DNA of 64,000 nt from Zobellia galactanivorans (GTDB lineage Bacteria; Bacteroidota; Bacteroidia; Flavobacteriales; Flavobacteriaceae): the NCBI RefSeq assembly GCF_000973105.1, contig NC_015844.1:3282501-3346500 (forward strand), written 5' to 3'. Made by a program: the position numbers and the translations under genes. The notes under the pieces were generated by a model. The model made no database searches. It saw only the letters and a program-made list of their open reading frames with translations, and was not told where the DNA came from. Shown here one piece after another: positions 1 through 7,519 of the stretch; the first letter of the stretch is position 1; every line of letters starts with the position of its first letter.

Positions 1-42
1 TAAATAATTTATCAGATGAACAGTACCCGTTCGAGTTATTGG

Positions 43-222
43 TTAAACCGCTTTCTTGAATTTGGAAGACAGACTGTTTAAAGGGTATACTTTAGAAGAC
101 ACATCTTTTGATGTGTTTTCCTCAGTTTTTTTACCTCCGCTGGATACGCTGTTTAAACTGAATACCATAAACAATGCGTTAGCTCCTACTAATATTAAAA
201 GTATTGTAAAAAAAGTCATCAT
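43..222 (-). CDS. Small single-pass membrane protein (59 aa)
   Basis: The frame opens with two consecutive ATG codons preceded by a G-rich stretch (AAAGGGGGTAAATT) and encodes 59 residues. The first 22 or so form one hydrophobic helix (start MMTFFTILLILVGANALF); the rest is Ser/Lys rich and polar. A complete promoter lies upstream (TTTG, 21 nt, TAATTTTG at 249-281 on this strand), which argues for a real gene despite its size. I do not recognise a function. The first 24 residues match the 30-residue protein at 16294-16386 at 12 positions without a gap, so the two are probably paralogs. An open frame on the opposite strand here is less convincing because it has no promoter. The gene lies at the window edge, so its downstream neighbour is unknown. 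Confidence 0.65.
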   Translation of the reverse strand: MMTFFTILLILVGANALFMVFSLNSVSSGGKKTEENTSKDVSSKVYPLNSLSSKFKKAV

Positions 223-248
223 AATTTACCCCCTTTGAATACATAACG

Positions 249-281
249 CAAAATTACGCCATTTGTTATATTATACGCAAA
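249..281 (-). promoter_or_regulatory. Bacteroidota-type promoter for the 59-aa protein
   Basis: Read on the minus strand, TTTG (278-281) is followed after 21 nt by TAATTTTG (249-256), matching the Bacteroidota -33/-7 consensus TTTG-N19-21-TAnnTTTG. The start codon lies about 27 nt downstream. Confidence 0.6.
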
Positions 282-336
282 CAAACGGTTTTTGGTCGTT
301 AAAAATCGCACTTTTAACGGAGTGGTAGTATTTGTC

Positions 337-525
337 TTAATTTTTAAGGAAATGCTTAAGAAAGAGTAGGATAATTATGAAGGTTATAAATAAAACACCT
401 ACCCATATTACGCCTTTGTAGTTCTTTGCGTGTAATTTTTTGTCTTTTTTGTAAGCTAAAAAGATGATTATGATAAAACTAATCGCAAATAGCGCGGCAA
501 AAACGATTTGTCCGGTAGAGAACAT
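337..525 (-). CDS. Small two-helix membrane protein (62 aa)
   Basis: Sixty-two residues with two hydrophobic segments (about residues 6-26 and 39-58) separated by a basic loop (YKKDKKLHAKNYKG), so both ends probably face the same side of the membrane. A -7 box (TAATTTTG on the minus strand, 542-549) lies just upstream of the ATG, but I see no matching -33 box. It is divergent from the pyrophosphohydrolase gene at 595. I do not recognise a named family; small membrane proteins of this kind occur in flavobacteria. Function unknown. Confidence 0.6.
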   Translation of the reverse strand: MFSTGQIVFAALFAISFIIIIFLAYKKDKKLHAKNYKGVIWVGVLFITFIIILLFLKHFLKN

Positions 526-594
526 ATTCTTTATTTTTGGGCAAAATTACGCTATTATTGGCAGAAACTATTTTTTAAATCAACACAACTATAG

Positions 595-981
595 ATGAAA
601 AACAAAATAAGTGCCGTCGAACTTTTTCACACTTCTTTCGGACTGGGGGTATCGAAAACCATGCGGGCCGATTTGGGAGAGAAAAAAAACCTGCTCAGGT
701 TCAATTTAATGGACGAGGAGAACAAAGAATATTTGGAGGCTGCCAATGATAACGATCTGGTAGAAGTTGCCGATGCATTGGGCGATATGCTCTACATCCT
801 CTGTGGTACCATTATAGAACATGGTATGCAGCATAAGATCGAAGAGGTGTTCAATGAAATACAGCGCAGCAATATGAGTAAGCTGGGGGCCGATGGAAAG
901 CCTATTTACCGTGAAGATGGTAAAGTGCTCAAAGGGCCGAACTATTTTAAGCCCAATATCTCCAAAATACTTGAAAACTAA
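595..981 (+). CDS. MazG-like nucleoside triphosphate pyrophosphohydrolase
   Basis: A 128-residue all-alpha protein carrying the metal-binding pattern of the MazG/PRA-PH superfamily: an acidic helix (EENKEYLEA, about residues 41-49) and a second helix (EVADALGDMLY, about 57-67) that provide Mg-binding Glu and Asp residues. Such enzymes cleave the alpha-beta bond of (d)NTPs or related nucleotides and release pyrophosphate; the substrate cannot be told from sequence. The C-terminal half (GADGKPIYREDGKVLKGPNY) is typical of the phosphoribosyl-ATP pyrophosphohydrolase-like subfamily that is not part of histidine biosynthesis. Probably monocistronic, with a terminator right after it, and convergent with ilvE. 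Confidence 0.8.
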   Translation: MKNKISAVELFHTSFGLGVSKTMRADLGEKKNLLRFNLMDEENKEYLEAANDNDLVEVADALGDMLYILCGTIIEHGMQHKIEEVFNEIQRSNMSKLGADGKPIYREDGKVLKGPNYFKPNISKILEN

Positions 982-1002
982 ACTTAAAGGATTTTAAAGT
1001 AT

Positions 1003-1040
1003 AAAAAAACGGTCGCCATTTTTATGGTCGACCGTTTTTT
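1003..1040. terminator. Bidirectional intrinsic terminator
   Basis: The arms ACGGTCG and CGACCGT flank a short AT-rich loop, with an A-run before and a T-run after the hairpin. It can therefore end transcription from both the pyrophosphohydrolase gene and the convergent ilvE gene. Confidence 0.7.
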
Positions 1041-1084
1041 ATGTATCCTCATAGTGATAGGTGTCCGTAAAAAAGTCCTGCTTT

Positions 1085-2149
1085 TTACAGGCCTACCCTC
1101 CATCCGAAGGGGTCTTCGGCACGGTTATACTGAATATCGGTAATGTCTTTCTTTATTTGCGAAGCGAAGCTTGATTCAAGCTCGGGCAAGTCATAATCGA
1201 CTCCTTTGTATCCGAATCCTGAAATTGGGGAAACGACCGCTGCGGTACCTGCACCGAACATTTCCTTGAGTCTTCCGTTTTTGGCGGCTTCGATAACCTC
1301 GGTAACGGTAATTTTCCGAACTTCTGTCTTTATGCCTTTCTTCTCGGCAAGTTGAAGGATGCTTTTTCGTGTAATACCATCTAATATACGGTCACTGGTA
1401 GGGCCGGTGATTAGGGTATCGTCAATGCGGATAAAAATATTCATCGCACCGGCTTCTTCAATGTATTCGTGGTTGTGGTCGTCTGTCCAAACAACTTGAC
1501 TGTACCCTTTGGCTACGGCCAATTGGGTAGGATAGAACTGACCCGCATAGTTGCCGCCAGTCTTGGCATAACCGACTCCGCCATTGGCTGAACGGGAGTA
1601 CTTTTCCTCAATAAGTACCTTGACCTTTCCTGAGAAATATGAACCGGATGGCGCAAGGCAGATGATAAATTTATAGGCATCGGCAGGAGAGGCGTGAAAG
1701 CCATTTCCCGAAGCGAAAATAAAAGGTCTGATGTACATAGAACTTCCTTCGGTCTGTGGAATCCATTGGTTGTCCACTTCCAATAAAGTCTTTAGTCCTT
1801 CCATAAAAAACTCTTCTGGCAACTCGGGTATGGCCATACGTTTTGCCGAGATGTTCAATCTTTTAAAGTTTTCCAAGGGTCTAAAGAGCCATGTTTTGTT
1901 GTTGTCGTCCTTGTAGGCTTTCATGCCTTCAAAGATAGACTGCCCGTAATGAAATATCTTTGCCGACGGGTCAAGGCTGATGGGCTGATATGGGATTACC
2001 TTAGGGGTTTCCCAGGCGCCATCTTTATAATCGCAGACCAGCATATGATCGGTAAATACGCTACCAAAAGCAAGATTGTTAAAATCTACTTCTTCGATCT
2101 TTGATTTTTTTACCTTTTCAACGCTGATGTTTTGCATGGTCGAGTTCAT
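1085..2149 (-). CDS. ilvE: Branched-chain amino acid aminotransferase
   Basis: A 354-residue fold-type IV PLP enzyme that transaminates Leu, Ile and Val with 2-oxoglutarate, in both the last biosynthetic step and the first catabolic step. The catalytic lysine is K196 in VGYAKTGGNYAG. Other hallmarks are FHYGQSIFEGMKAYK near residue 66, the SMYIRPFIFASG strand, YIEEAGAMNIF and the GAGTAAVVSPI phosphate-binding loop. Length and motifs fit the long (class II, about 350 aa) branch common in Bacteroidota. It stands alone, without other ilv genes, and converges with the pyrophosphohydrolase gene across a shared terminator. Confidence 0.93.
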   Translation of the reverse strand: MNSTMQNISVEKVKKSKIEEVDFNNLAFGSVFTDHMLVCDYKDGAWETPKVIPYQPISLDPSAKIFHYGQSIFEGMKAYKDDNNKTWLFRPLENFKRLNISAKRMAIPELPEEFFMEGLKTLLEVDNQWIPQTEGSSMYIRPFIFASGNGFHASPADAYKFIICLAPSGSYFSGKVKVLIEEKYSRSANGGVGYAKTGGNYAGQFYPTQLAVAKGYSQVVWTDDHNHEYIEEAGAMNIFIRIDDTLITGPTSDRILDGITRKSILQLAEKKGIKTEVRKITVTEVIEAAKNGRLKEMFGAGTAAVVSPISGFGYKGVDYDLPELESSFASQIKKDITDIQYNRAEDPFGWRVGL

Positions 2150-2254
2150 AACTTTTGAATTAAAGGATTAAAATTAACGATTTATCCGTATTCGTTCTTC
2201 TTTTTTCGTTTAAAAATGTCCAGTTTTGCACTACTCATCTAATTTTTGTCAGAA

Positions 2255-2749
2255 ATGCGTGTATTTAACATTTTACTTGCGGTTTTTGCGCTTGTTTTTG
2301 CTTGCAAAGGCCAAGAACATGAAAAGGCTGTGTCAGGGAATGGCGGCTATGAGGTGATAGGTAAGCGGTTGGAACCCAATGACCTATTGTCAAGCGATGA
2401 AATGGCGCAAAAATTTCAGGAATTGAAGGTCAACGATACGCTGCGAACAAAGTTCAAGGCTACGGTTACCGATGTTTGTAAGGTGAAAGGCTGCTGGATG
2501 AAATTGGCCTTGGAAGATGGAAAAGAGACCATGGTACGTTTTAAGGACTATGCTTTTTTTATGCCCAAGGATATTCAAGGAAAGGAAGTAGCCGTCAATG
2601 GTTATGCTTTTGTCGAGGCCATGAGCGTAGAGGACCAAAGACACTATGCCAAAGATGCCGGTATGCCAAAGGAGGAAATAGAAAAGATTACCGAGCCCAA
2701 GAAAATCTATAGTTTTGAGGCGGACGGGGTCTTGATAGAAAAACACTGA
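2255..2749 (+). CDS. DUF4920-domain lipoprotein
   Basis: 164 residues from the ATG; a TTG three codons upstream is also in frame, but the ATG gives a better signal peptide. The N-terminus is a lipoprotein signal with the cysteine in VFACKGQ. The body has a conserved strand set with DVCKVKGCWMKL and YAFFMPKDI, the pattern of DUF4920. The two Cys in CKVKGC may bind a metal or form a disulfide, which is inference. The stop is 1 nt from the start of mnmD, so the two genes are probably co-transcribed. Molecular function unknown. Confidence 0.75.
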   Translation: MRVFNILLAVFALVFACKGQEHEKAVSGNGGYEVIGKRLEPNDLLSSDEMAQKFQELKVNDTLRTKFKATVTDVCKVKGCWMKLALEDGKETMVRFKDYAFFMPKDIQGKEVAVNGYAFVEAMSVEDQRHYAKDAGMPKEEIEKITEPKKIYSFEADGVLIEKH

Positions 2750-2750
2750 T

Positions 2751-3410
2751 TTGGAAAGAAAGATCATAACTACCGGTGATGGCTCCAAAACCATTCAGAT
2801 TACCGATTGGGACGAGCAATACCACTCAAAGCACGGTGCTGTACAAGAAGCTTATCACGTTTTTATAAAACACGGACTGGCCCTCTTTACCGGAAAGGAT
2901 ATTTCCATTTTGGAAATTGGCTTTGGTACGGGACTTAACGCCCTAATAACGTATATCGAATCTGAAAAGAACGGTGGTCGGCTAAGGTATACAGGGGTAG
3001 AGGCCTATCCGGTTTCCGAAGTGGAAATGGCACAACTCAATTATATAGGGGAACTCGATGCCGAGGCCTATGAAAATGACTTCAAACGGATGCATAACTC
3101 GGATTGGGGATGCGACATTCATATTTCTAATGACTTCATGCTTCGGAAGGAGCAGAAGTTTTTTGCAGATATCACAGATGAAAACGCATTTGATCTGGTC
3201 TATTTTGACGCCTTCGGGGCCCGTGTTCAACCTGAACTGTGGACGGAGGATATATTCGCCATTATGTACAGGGCCATGCGAAAAGACGGGGTGCTTGTCA
3301 CCTATGCCGCCAAGGGCAGTGTAAGGCGAGCCATGCAAGCTGTTGGTTTTGAGGTGGAACGACTACCTGGTCCACCCGGAAAAAGGGAGATGTTAAGGGC
3401 GCGAAAGTAG
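2751..3410 (+). CDS. mnmD: tRNA U34 methyltransferase MnmD
   Basis: 219 residues starting at a TTG; no ATG fits, and the protein start MERKIITTGDGSKTI agrees with the usual family start. This SAM-dependent enzyme carries out the final methylation that gives (methylaminomethyl)-2-thiouridine at the tRNA wobble base, the step done by the MnmD half of bifunctional MnmC in enterobacteria. Visible motifs are the SAM-binding ILEIGFGTGLN (about residue 50), the DAFGARVQPELWT motif containing the conserved Asp, and the C-terminal PPGKREMLRA. The separate FAD-dependent MnmC half is absent, as usual outside proteobacteria. Coupled to the DUF4920 gene upstream. Confidence 0.88.
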   Translation: MERKIITTGDGSKTIQITDWDEQYHSKHGAVQEAYHVFIKHGLALFTGKDISILEIGFGTGLNALITYIESEKNGGRLRYTGVEAYPVSEVEMAQLNYIGELDAEAYENDFKRMHNSDWGCDIHISNDFMLRKEQKFFADITDENAFDLVYFDAFGARVQPELWTEDIFAIMYRAMRKDGVLVTYAAKGSVRRAMQAVGFEVERLPGPPGKREMLRARK

Positions 3411-3525
3411 CTAGGGAACTTAATTAAAAGTTAAGGAAATGTGCTATATCGGATTTTCTTAACATATAGGCGTGGTTTAGTGTTAAATCGGAATTAAATG
3501 GGGTGTAGGTGGTGCTGGGATCGTA

Positions 3526-3533
3526 TATCTTTG
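3526..3533 (+). promoter_or_regulatory. -7 promoter element of the TIGR01777 gene
   Basis: TATCTTTG fits TAnnTTTG and ends 4 nt before the ATG at 3538, implying a near-leaderless transcript. No clear TTTG is found 19-21 nt upstream. Confidence 0.4.
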
Positions 3534-3537
3534 ACTT

Positions 3538-4503
3538 ATGAGAATACTGATTACAGGAGCGACAGGTCTGGTGGGCAGTGCAATTGTGGAGCAATGTCAT
3601 AAAAATGATATTGCCGTAAATTATTTGACGACAAGTAAGAAGAAAATTGCCTCTGAGCCAGATTATAAAGGTTTTTATTGGAACCCTAACAAGGGCGAGA
3701 TAGACCTTGAGTGCTTTGAGGGGGTTACGGCCATTATTAATTTGGCCGGCGCCAGTATATCGAAGAGGTGGACTTTAGCCTATAGAAAAAAAATTATCTC
3801 GAGCAGGGTCAATTCTTTGAGAACCTTGCATTCTGCACTCGAAAAAGTAGACCATCAAAATATTCTGTCTTTTGTTTCGGCTTCGGCTATCGGGGTTTAT
3901 CCAGATTCCTTAAGCCGATACTATACCGAAGAAGAAAAAGCGGTAGATGATAGTTTTTTGGGGGAGGTTGTAAAAGTTTGGGAAGAGGAAATCGATAAAT
4001 TCAAAAGTTTTTCGTTCAGTGTAGCCAAGGTAAGGATAGGCTTGGTCATGTCATGTAAGGGCGGTGCTCTGCCCGAAATGGCCAAACCGGTCAAGCTTTA
4101 CTTGGGCGCGGCATTCGGCAGTGGGGAGCAATGGCAGTCATGGATCCATATTTCCGATTTGGCCCGTATCTTCATTTTTGTATTGGAGCATGGCCTGAGC
4201 GGAGTTTATAACGGGGTGGGTCCCAATCCCGTTACCAATGCCAAGTTGGTAAAAGAAATAGCCAAGGTGTTTGATAGGCCGCTTTGGTTGCCCAACATCC
4301 CAAAGTTTGTCATGCGATTGTTGCTGGGTAAAATGTCCTACATCCTCTTTGCGAGTCAACGGGTCAGTTGCAAAAAAATAGAAGAAGAAGGTTTTAGTTT
4401 TGAATATCCCAACGTGTGCGTTGCCCTTGAAGGTATTTATAAAAGTGCCGAATGTGCCGATGCGTCAGGTATGCAAACCTTTAATAAAGAATATGTTTCC
4501 TAA
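3538..4503 (+). CDS. TIGR01777-family NAD(P)-dependent epimerase/dehydratase-like protein
   Basis: 321 residues with an extended short-chain dehydrogenase fold. The dinucleotide-binding motif is at the N-terminus (ILITGATGLVGSAI), followed by INLAGASISKRW, the family signature, then an SASAIGVYPDS strand and a C-terminal DUF1731-type helical region containing NIPKFVMRLLLG. Relatives include E. coli YfcH; the substrate is not established for this family. The C-terminal tail of about 20 residues after the usual end looks lineage specific. Probably monocistronic between its own -7 box and a strong terminator. Confidence 0.82.
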   Translation: MRILITGATGLVGSAIVEQCHKNDIAVNYLTTSKKKIASEPDYKGFYWNPNKGEIDLECFEGVTAIINLAGASISKRWTLAYRKKIISSRVNSLRTLHSALEKVDHQNILSFVSASAIGVYPDSLSRYYTEEEKAVDDSFLGEVVKVWEEEIDKFKSFSFSVAKVRIGLVMSCKGGALPEMAKPVKLYLGAAFGSGEQWQSWIHISDLARIFIFVLEHGLSGVYNGVGPNPVTNAKLVKEIAKVFDRPLWLPNIPKFVMRLLLGKMSYILFASQRVSCKKIEEEGFSFEYPNVCVALEGIYKSAECADASGMQTFNKEYVS

Positions 4504-4529
4504 ACGGTTCTAAGATACTAACGTTCAAA

Positions 4530-4560
4530 ACATCTGCAATTTGCAGGTGTTTTTTGTTTT
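4530..4560 (+). terminator. Intrinsic terminator after the TIGR01777 gene
   Basis: The stem ACATCTGC / GCAGGTGT with an AATTT loop is followed by a T-rich run. Confidence 0.7.
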
Positions 4561-4631
4561 AGGGCGTATGGGTGTGGTTTGTGGTAAGTAAGCTAGTCGG
4601 TCATGAAGGCCATAGGACCGTCTTTTTTTGG

Positions 4632-4643
4632 TGACATTTTGAC
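4632..4643 (+). promoter_or_regulatory. TGACATTTTGAC element at the grpE promoter
   Basis: This 12-mer encloses the -33 TTTG of the grpE promoter. An 11/12 match (TGACAATTTGAC, 61588-61599) lies upstream of the hsp20 gene, so it may be a shared heat-shock operator. That role is inferred only from co-occurrence. Confidence 0.4.
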
Positions 4644-4670
4644 ATTTTTAAAGAAATGGCAGTACTTTTG
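4638..4670 (+). promoter_or_regulatory. Promoter of grpE-dnaJ
   Basis: TTTG (4638-4641), a 21-nt spacer and TACTTTTG (4663-4670) match the Bacteroidota housekeeping promoter. The ATG of grpE is 36 nt downstream. Confidence 0.6.
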
Positions 4671-4705
4671 CCAACCAAAACACGAGAATTCAAATTCAAG
4701 TAGAA

Positions 4706-5269
4706 ATGAGCGATAAAGAAAAAGCTGAAGACTTTGAAGAAGTTGTTGATCAAGAGGAACAAACGGAAGTAGAGTCTGCGAACGATATAGAACAAGAAGA
4801 AGATATGCAAGAAGAGCTTAGTGTAGAAGAACAGTTAAGGGAAGATCTTGCAAAAGAGAAAGACAAATTCTTGCGTTTGTTCGCGGAGTTTGAAAACTTC
4901 AAAAGACGAACTTCAAAAGAAAGAATGGACCTGTTCAAAACAGCGGGGCAAGAAATTATTATTTCATTGTTGCCGGTCTTGGACGATTTTGAGCGTGCCT
5001 TGAAAGAGATGGCCAAATCTGAGGACAAGGAAATGTTCAAAGGAGTGGAATTGATTCGGGTGAAATTCCGTGAAACCCTAAAATCAAAGGGCTTAGAGGA
5101 AGTTCATGCTGAGGTGGGAGATGCGTTTGATGCAGAAATACACGAGGCCATTACACAGATTCCCGCGCCGAACAAAAAGCTCAAAGGTAAGATTGTTGAT
5201 GTAGTCGAAAAAGGATTTAAGCTGGGCGATAGAATTATCCGTCACCCCAAAGTGGTGGTCGGAAACTAA
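4706..5269 (+). CDS. grpE: Nucleotide exchange factor GrpE
   Basis: 187 residues. The N-terminal 45 or so are strongly acidic and probably disordered, then comes a long coiled-coil helix containing RLFAEFENFKRRTSKERMDL, then the C-terminal beta-domain with GVELIRVKFRETLKSKGLEEV and GDRIIRHPKVVVG, the typical GrpE end. It releases ADP from DnaK and works with DnaJ in protein folding and disaggregation in the cytoplasm. It is separated by 9 nt from dnaJ and forms an operon with it; dnaK is not in this window. The promoter carries an element shared with the hsp20 gene near 61.6 kb. Confidence 0.95.
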   Translation: MSDKEKAEDFEEVVDQEEQTEVESANDIEQEEDMQEELSVEEQLREDLAKEKDKFLRLFAEFENFKRRTSKERMDLFKTAGQEIIISLLPVLDDFERALKEMAKSEDKEMFKGVELIRVKFRETLKSKGLEEVHAEVGDAFDAEIHEAITQIPAPNKKLKGKIVDVVEKGFKLGDRIIRHPKVVVGN

Positions 5270-5278
5270 AAGAAAAGG

Positions 5279-6397
5279 ATGAAGGAAGATTATTACGAAA
5301 TACTTGGCATCAGTAAAAATGCCAGTGCAGCGGAGATAAAAAAAGCATATAGAAAAAAGGCTTTGGAATTTCACCCTGATAAAAACCCAGGTGATTCTAG
5401 GGCGGAGGAAATGTTCAAGAAGTCTGCGGAGGCCTACGAGGTGCTGAGCAATCCTGACAAAAAAGCACGTTACGACCAGTTTGGCCATGCGGCCTTTGAT
5501 GGTTCTGGAGGCTTCGGTGGCGGAAGCATGAACATGGATGATATCTTTAGCCAATTCGGCGATATTTTCGGTAGTGCTTTCGGTGGAGGTGGTTTCGGTG
5601 GCTTTGGCGGCGGAGGCGGTGGCCAGCGCAGGGTCAAGGGGAGCAATCTGCGCATTCGTGTTAAGCTGACCCTTGATGAAGTGGCCAATGGCGTTGAAAA
5701 GAAAGTAAAGGTCAGACGAAAAGTTCAGGCCAGTGGCGTTACCTATAAAACATGTGGTACGTGTAACGGTAGGGGGCAGGTTACCAAAATAACCAATACC
5801 ATCTTAGGACGTATGCAGACCGCAGCTACCTGTAGCACTTGTGGGGGTAGTGGTCAGATATTGGACAAAAAACCGAGCGACGCCGATGCTCAAGGCCTGA
5901 AAGTTTCCGAAGAGACCGTAGCAATCAATATTCCTGCAGGGGTAGAAGAGGGGATGCAGTTAAAAGTACCGGGCAAGGGTAATGACGCTCCCGGTAATGG
6001 TATTCCCGGTGATTTGTTGGTAGCCATAGAGACCATTGATCACGCTACGCTAAAACGTGAAGGGGATAATTTGCATTATGACCTGTACATCAGTTTTTCC
6101 GAGGCTGTTTTAGGTACATCAAAAGAAATTGATGCCGTTGGTGGCAAGGTGCGTATTAAACTTGAACCAGGGATCCAATCGGGTAAAATATTACGATTAA
6201 GGGGTAAGGGTATATCCAGTATTAACGGCTATGGTAGCGGTGACCTACTGGTGCATGTAAATGTCTGGACGCCAAAAGAACTCAATAAAGAACAGCGAGA
6301 CTTCTTCGAGCGAATGCAGAACAATGAAAATTTTGTGCCAAAACCTGAGAAATCTGATAAGTCTTTCTTTGAAAAAGTAAAAGATATGTTCTCTTAA
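5279..6397 (+). CDS. dnaJ: Chaperone DnaJ with a reduced zinc domain
   Basis: 372 residues. An N-terminal J-domain (HPD at residues 32-34) is followed by a Gly/Phe-rich linker (about 74-116), a zinc region, and the two C-terminal client-binding domains ([17 protein letters not shown] onward). The zinc region has only two CxxCxGxG motifs (C159/C162 and C185/C188) instead of the usual four. From spacing and flanks they correspond to modules 2 and 3, so only one zinc site remains (zinc site II, which is implicated in DnaK coupling); site I is missing. I believe this reduction is shared by flavobacteria rather than being a local defect. Operon with grpE; two terminator hairpins follow. Confidence 0.94.
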   Translation: MKEDYYEILGISKNASAAEIKKAYRKKALEFHPDKNPGDSRAEEMFKKSAEAYEVLSNPDKKARYDQFGHAAFDGSGGFGGGSMNMDDIFSQFGDIFGSAFGGGGFGGFGGGGGGQRRVKGSNLRIRVKLTLDEVANGVEKKVKVRRKVQASGVTYKTCGTCNGRGQVTKITNTILGRMQTAATCSTCGGSGQILDKKPSDADAQGLKVSEETVAINIPAGVEEGMQLKVPGKGNDAPGNGIPGDLLVAIETIDHATLKREGDNLHYDLYISFSEAVLGTSKEIDAVGGKVRIKLEPGIQSGKILRLRGKGISSINGYGSGDLLVHVNVWTPKELNKEQRDFFERMQNNENFVPKPEKSDKSFFEKVKDMFS

Positions 6398-6438
6398 TTC
6401 AATTTTATTGAGTTTTAAATAAAAAACGTATATTTGGT

Positions 6439-6470
6439 TTAATATTGGATTACCAATATTAATTTTCTTT
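6439..6470 (+). terminator. Hairpin with T-run after dnaJ
   Basis: A perfect 10-bp inverted repeat (TTAATATTGG / CCAATATTAA, loop ATTA) is followed by TTTTCTTTTT. It is AT-rich and therefore probably weaker than the second hairpin just downstream. Confidence 0.55.
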
Positions 6471-6487
6471 TTCATAGCAATTTTTTT

Positions 6488-6522
6488 CCCATCCTTATTT
6501 CTATAAGGGTGGGTTTTGTTTT
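6488..6522 (+). terminator. Second intrinsic terminator after dnaJ
   Basis: The stem CCCATCCTTAT / ATAAGGGTGGG (one G-T pair) is followed by TTTTGTTTTT. In tandem with the hairpin at 6439 it insulates the heat-shock operon from the ABC transporter genes. Confidence 0.65.
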
Positions 6523-6558
6523 TAAGACCAATGCTAATGTCGTGTAAAGACAAAAAAC

Positions 6559-6566
6559 TATCTTTG
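6559..6566 (+). promoter_or_regulatory. -7 element upstream of the ABC transporter operon
   Basis: TATCTTTG matches TAnnTTTG and lies 14 nt before the ATG at 6581. I see no good -33 box. Confidence 0.4.
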
Positions 6567-6580
6567 ACAAAATTGCGTGC

Positions 6581-7519
6581 ATGAACAATATTTTGGTCAC
6601 TAAAGAGGTCACCAAACAATTTGGGGAACATACGGCTCTAGACAAAGTTTCTCTAGAGATTCCTAAAAATAGTATTTATGGACTTTTAGGGCCTAACGGT
6701 GCTGGAAAGACTACCCTTATACGTATTATCAATCAAATTACATACCCTGATCAAGGCGAGGTTTTCTTTGACGGACAACCTTTGAAGGCGGAGCATATTG
6801 CCCAAATTGGCTATTTGCCGGAAGAAAGGGGACTGTATAAGAGTATGAAGGTGGGCGAACAGGCCTTATATCTGGCACAATTAAAAGGTTTATCAAAGGC
6901 CGAAGCAAAAAAACGGTTGAAATTTTGGTTCGAGCGTTTGGAAATAGGGGATTGGTGGAACAAGAAAATTCAAGAGCTTTCTAAGGGCATGGCCCAAAAG
7001 ATACAGTTTATCGTTACGGTATTGCACGAACCGAAACTCTTGATCTTTGATGAGCCCTTTAGCGGTTTTGATCCCATCAACGCCAATATTATCAAAGATG
7101 AAATACTAAAGCTCAAAGAGAATGGTACCTCCATTATATTTTCTACACATAGGATGGAATCGGTAGAGGAACTTTGCGAGTACATTGCACTGATTCACCG
7201 CTCTGAAAAAATACTGGACGGTAAGTTGTCCGATATAAAAAAGGCATATAAGAACAATATCTTTAAGGTAGGATTGCAAACCGAGCAAGCCGAAGTGCTT
7301 TTGCAAGAACTGGGCGACAAGTTTACCATCAACGCATCGCAAATCGACCTAGAGGAAAATCAATTGGACCTCACGCTTCAATTGCCGACCAATGATTCAC
7401 GTGAATTATTGACCTATTTGTCGACCAAGGCCAACATCAACCATTTTGTAGAGACCATTCCGTCTACAAGTGAAATTTTTATACAAACGGTACAAAGCAA
7501 GGGAGGGGAGCATGAATAA
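6581..7519 (+). CDS. ABC transporter ATP-binding protein (NatA-like)
   Basis: 312 residues: an ABC ATPase domain followed by an 80-90-residue C-terminal domain typical of NatA/DRA-type exporters. Walker A is GLLGPNGAGKTTLIRI, the signature is LSKGM (rather than LSGGQ), Walker B is LLIFDEPFSGFDP and the switch His is in STHRMES. It powers the permease encoded next to it, with which it overlaps by 8 nt. Substrates of such pairs include Na+ ions and peptides or toxins; the substrate here is unknown. Confidence 0.87.
   Translation: MNNILVTKEVTKQFGEHTALDKVSLEIPKNSIYGLLGPNGAGKTTLIRIINQITYPDQGEVFFDGQPLKAEHIAQIGYLPEERGLYKSMKVGEQALYLAQLKGLSKAEAKKRLKFWFERLEIGDWWNKKIQELSKGMAQKIQFIVTVLHEPKLLIFDEPFSGFDPINANIIKDEILKLKENGTSIIFSTHRMESVEELCEYIALIHRSEKILDGKLSDIKKAYKNNIFKVGLQTEQAEVLLQELGDKFTINASQIDLEENQLDLTLQLPTNDSRELLTYLSTKANINHFVETIPSTSEIFIQTVQSKGGEHE

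Noticed and set aside
56-238. A 60-codon plus-strand frame at the window start
   Set aside because: It overlaps the minus-strand 59-residue membrane protein, which has a complete promoter and a paralog, whereas this frame has neither.
5579-5632. A tandem Gly/Phe repeat in dnaJ as a mobile or simple-repeat element
   Set aside because: It is the normal Gly/Phe-rich linker of DnaJ.
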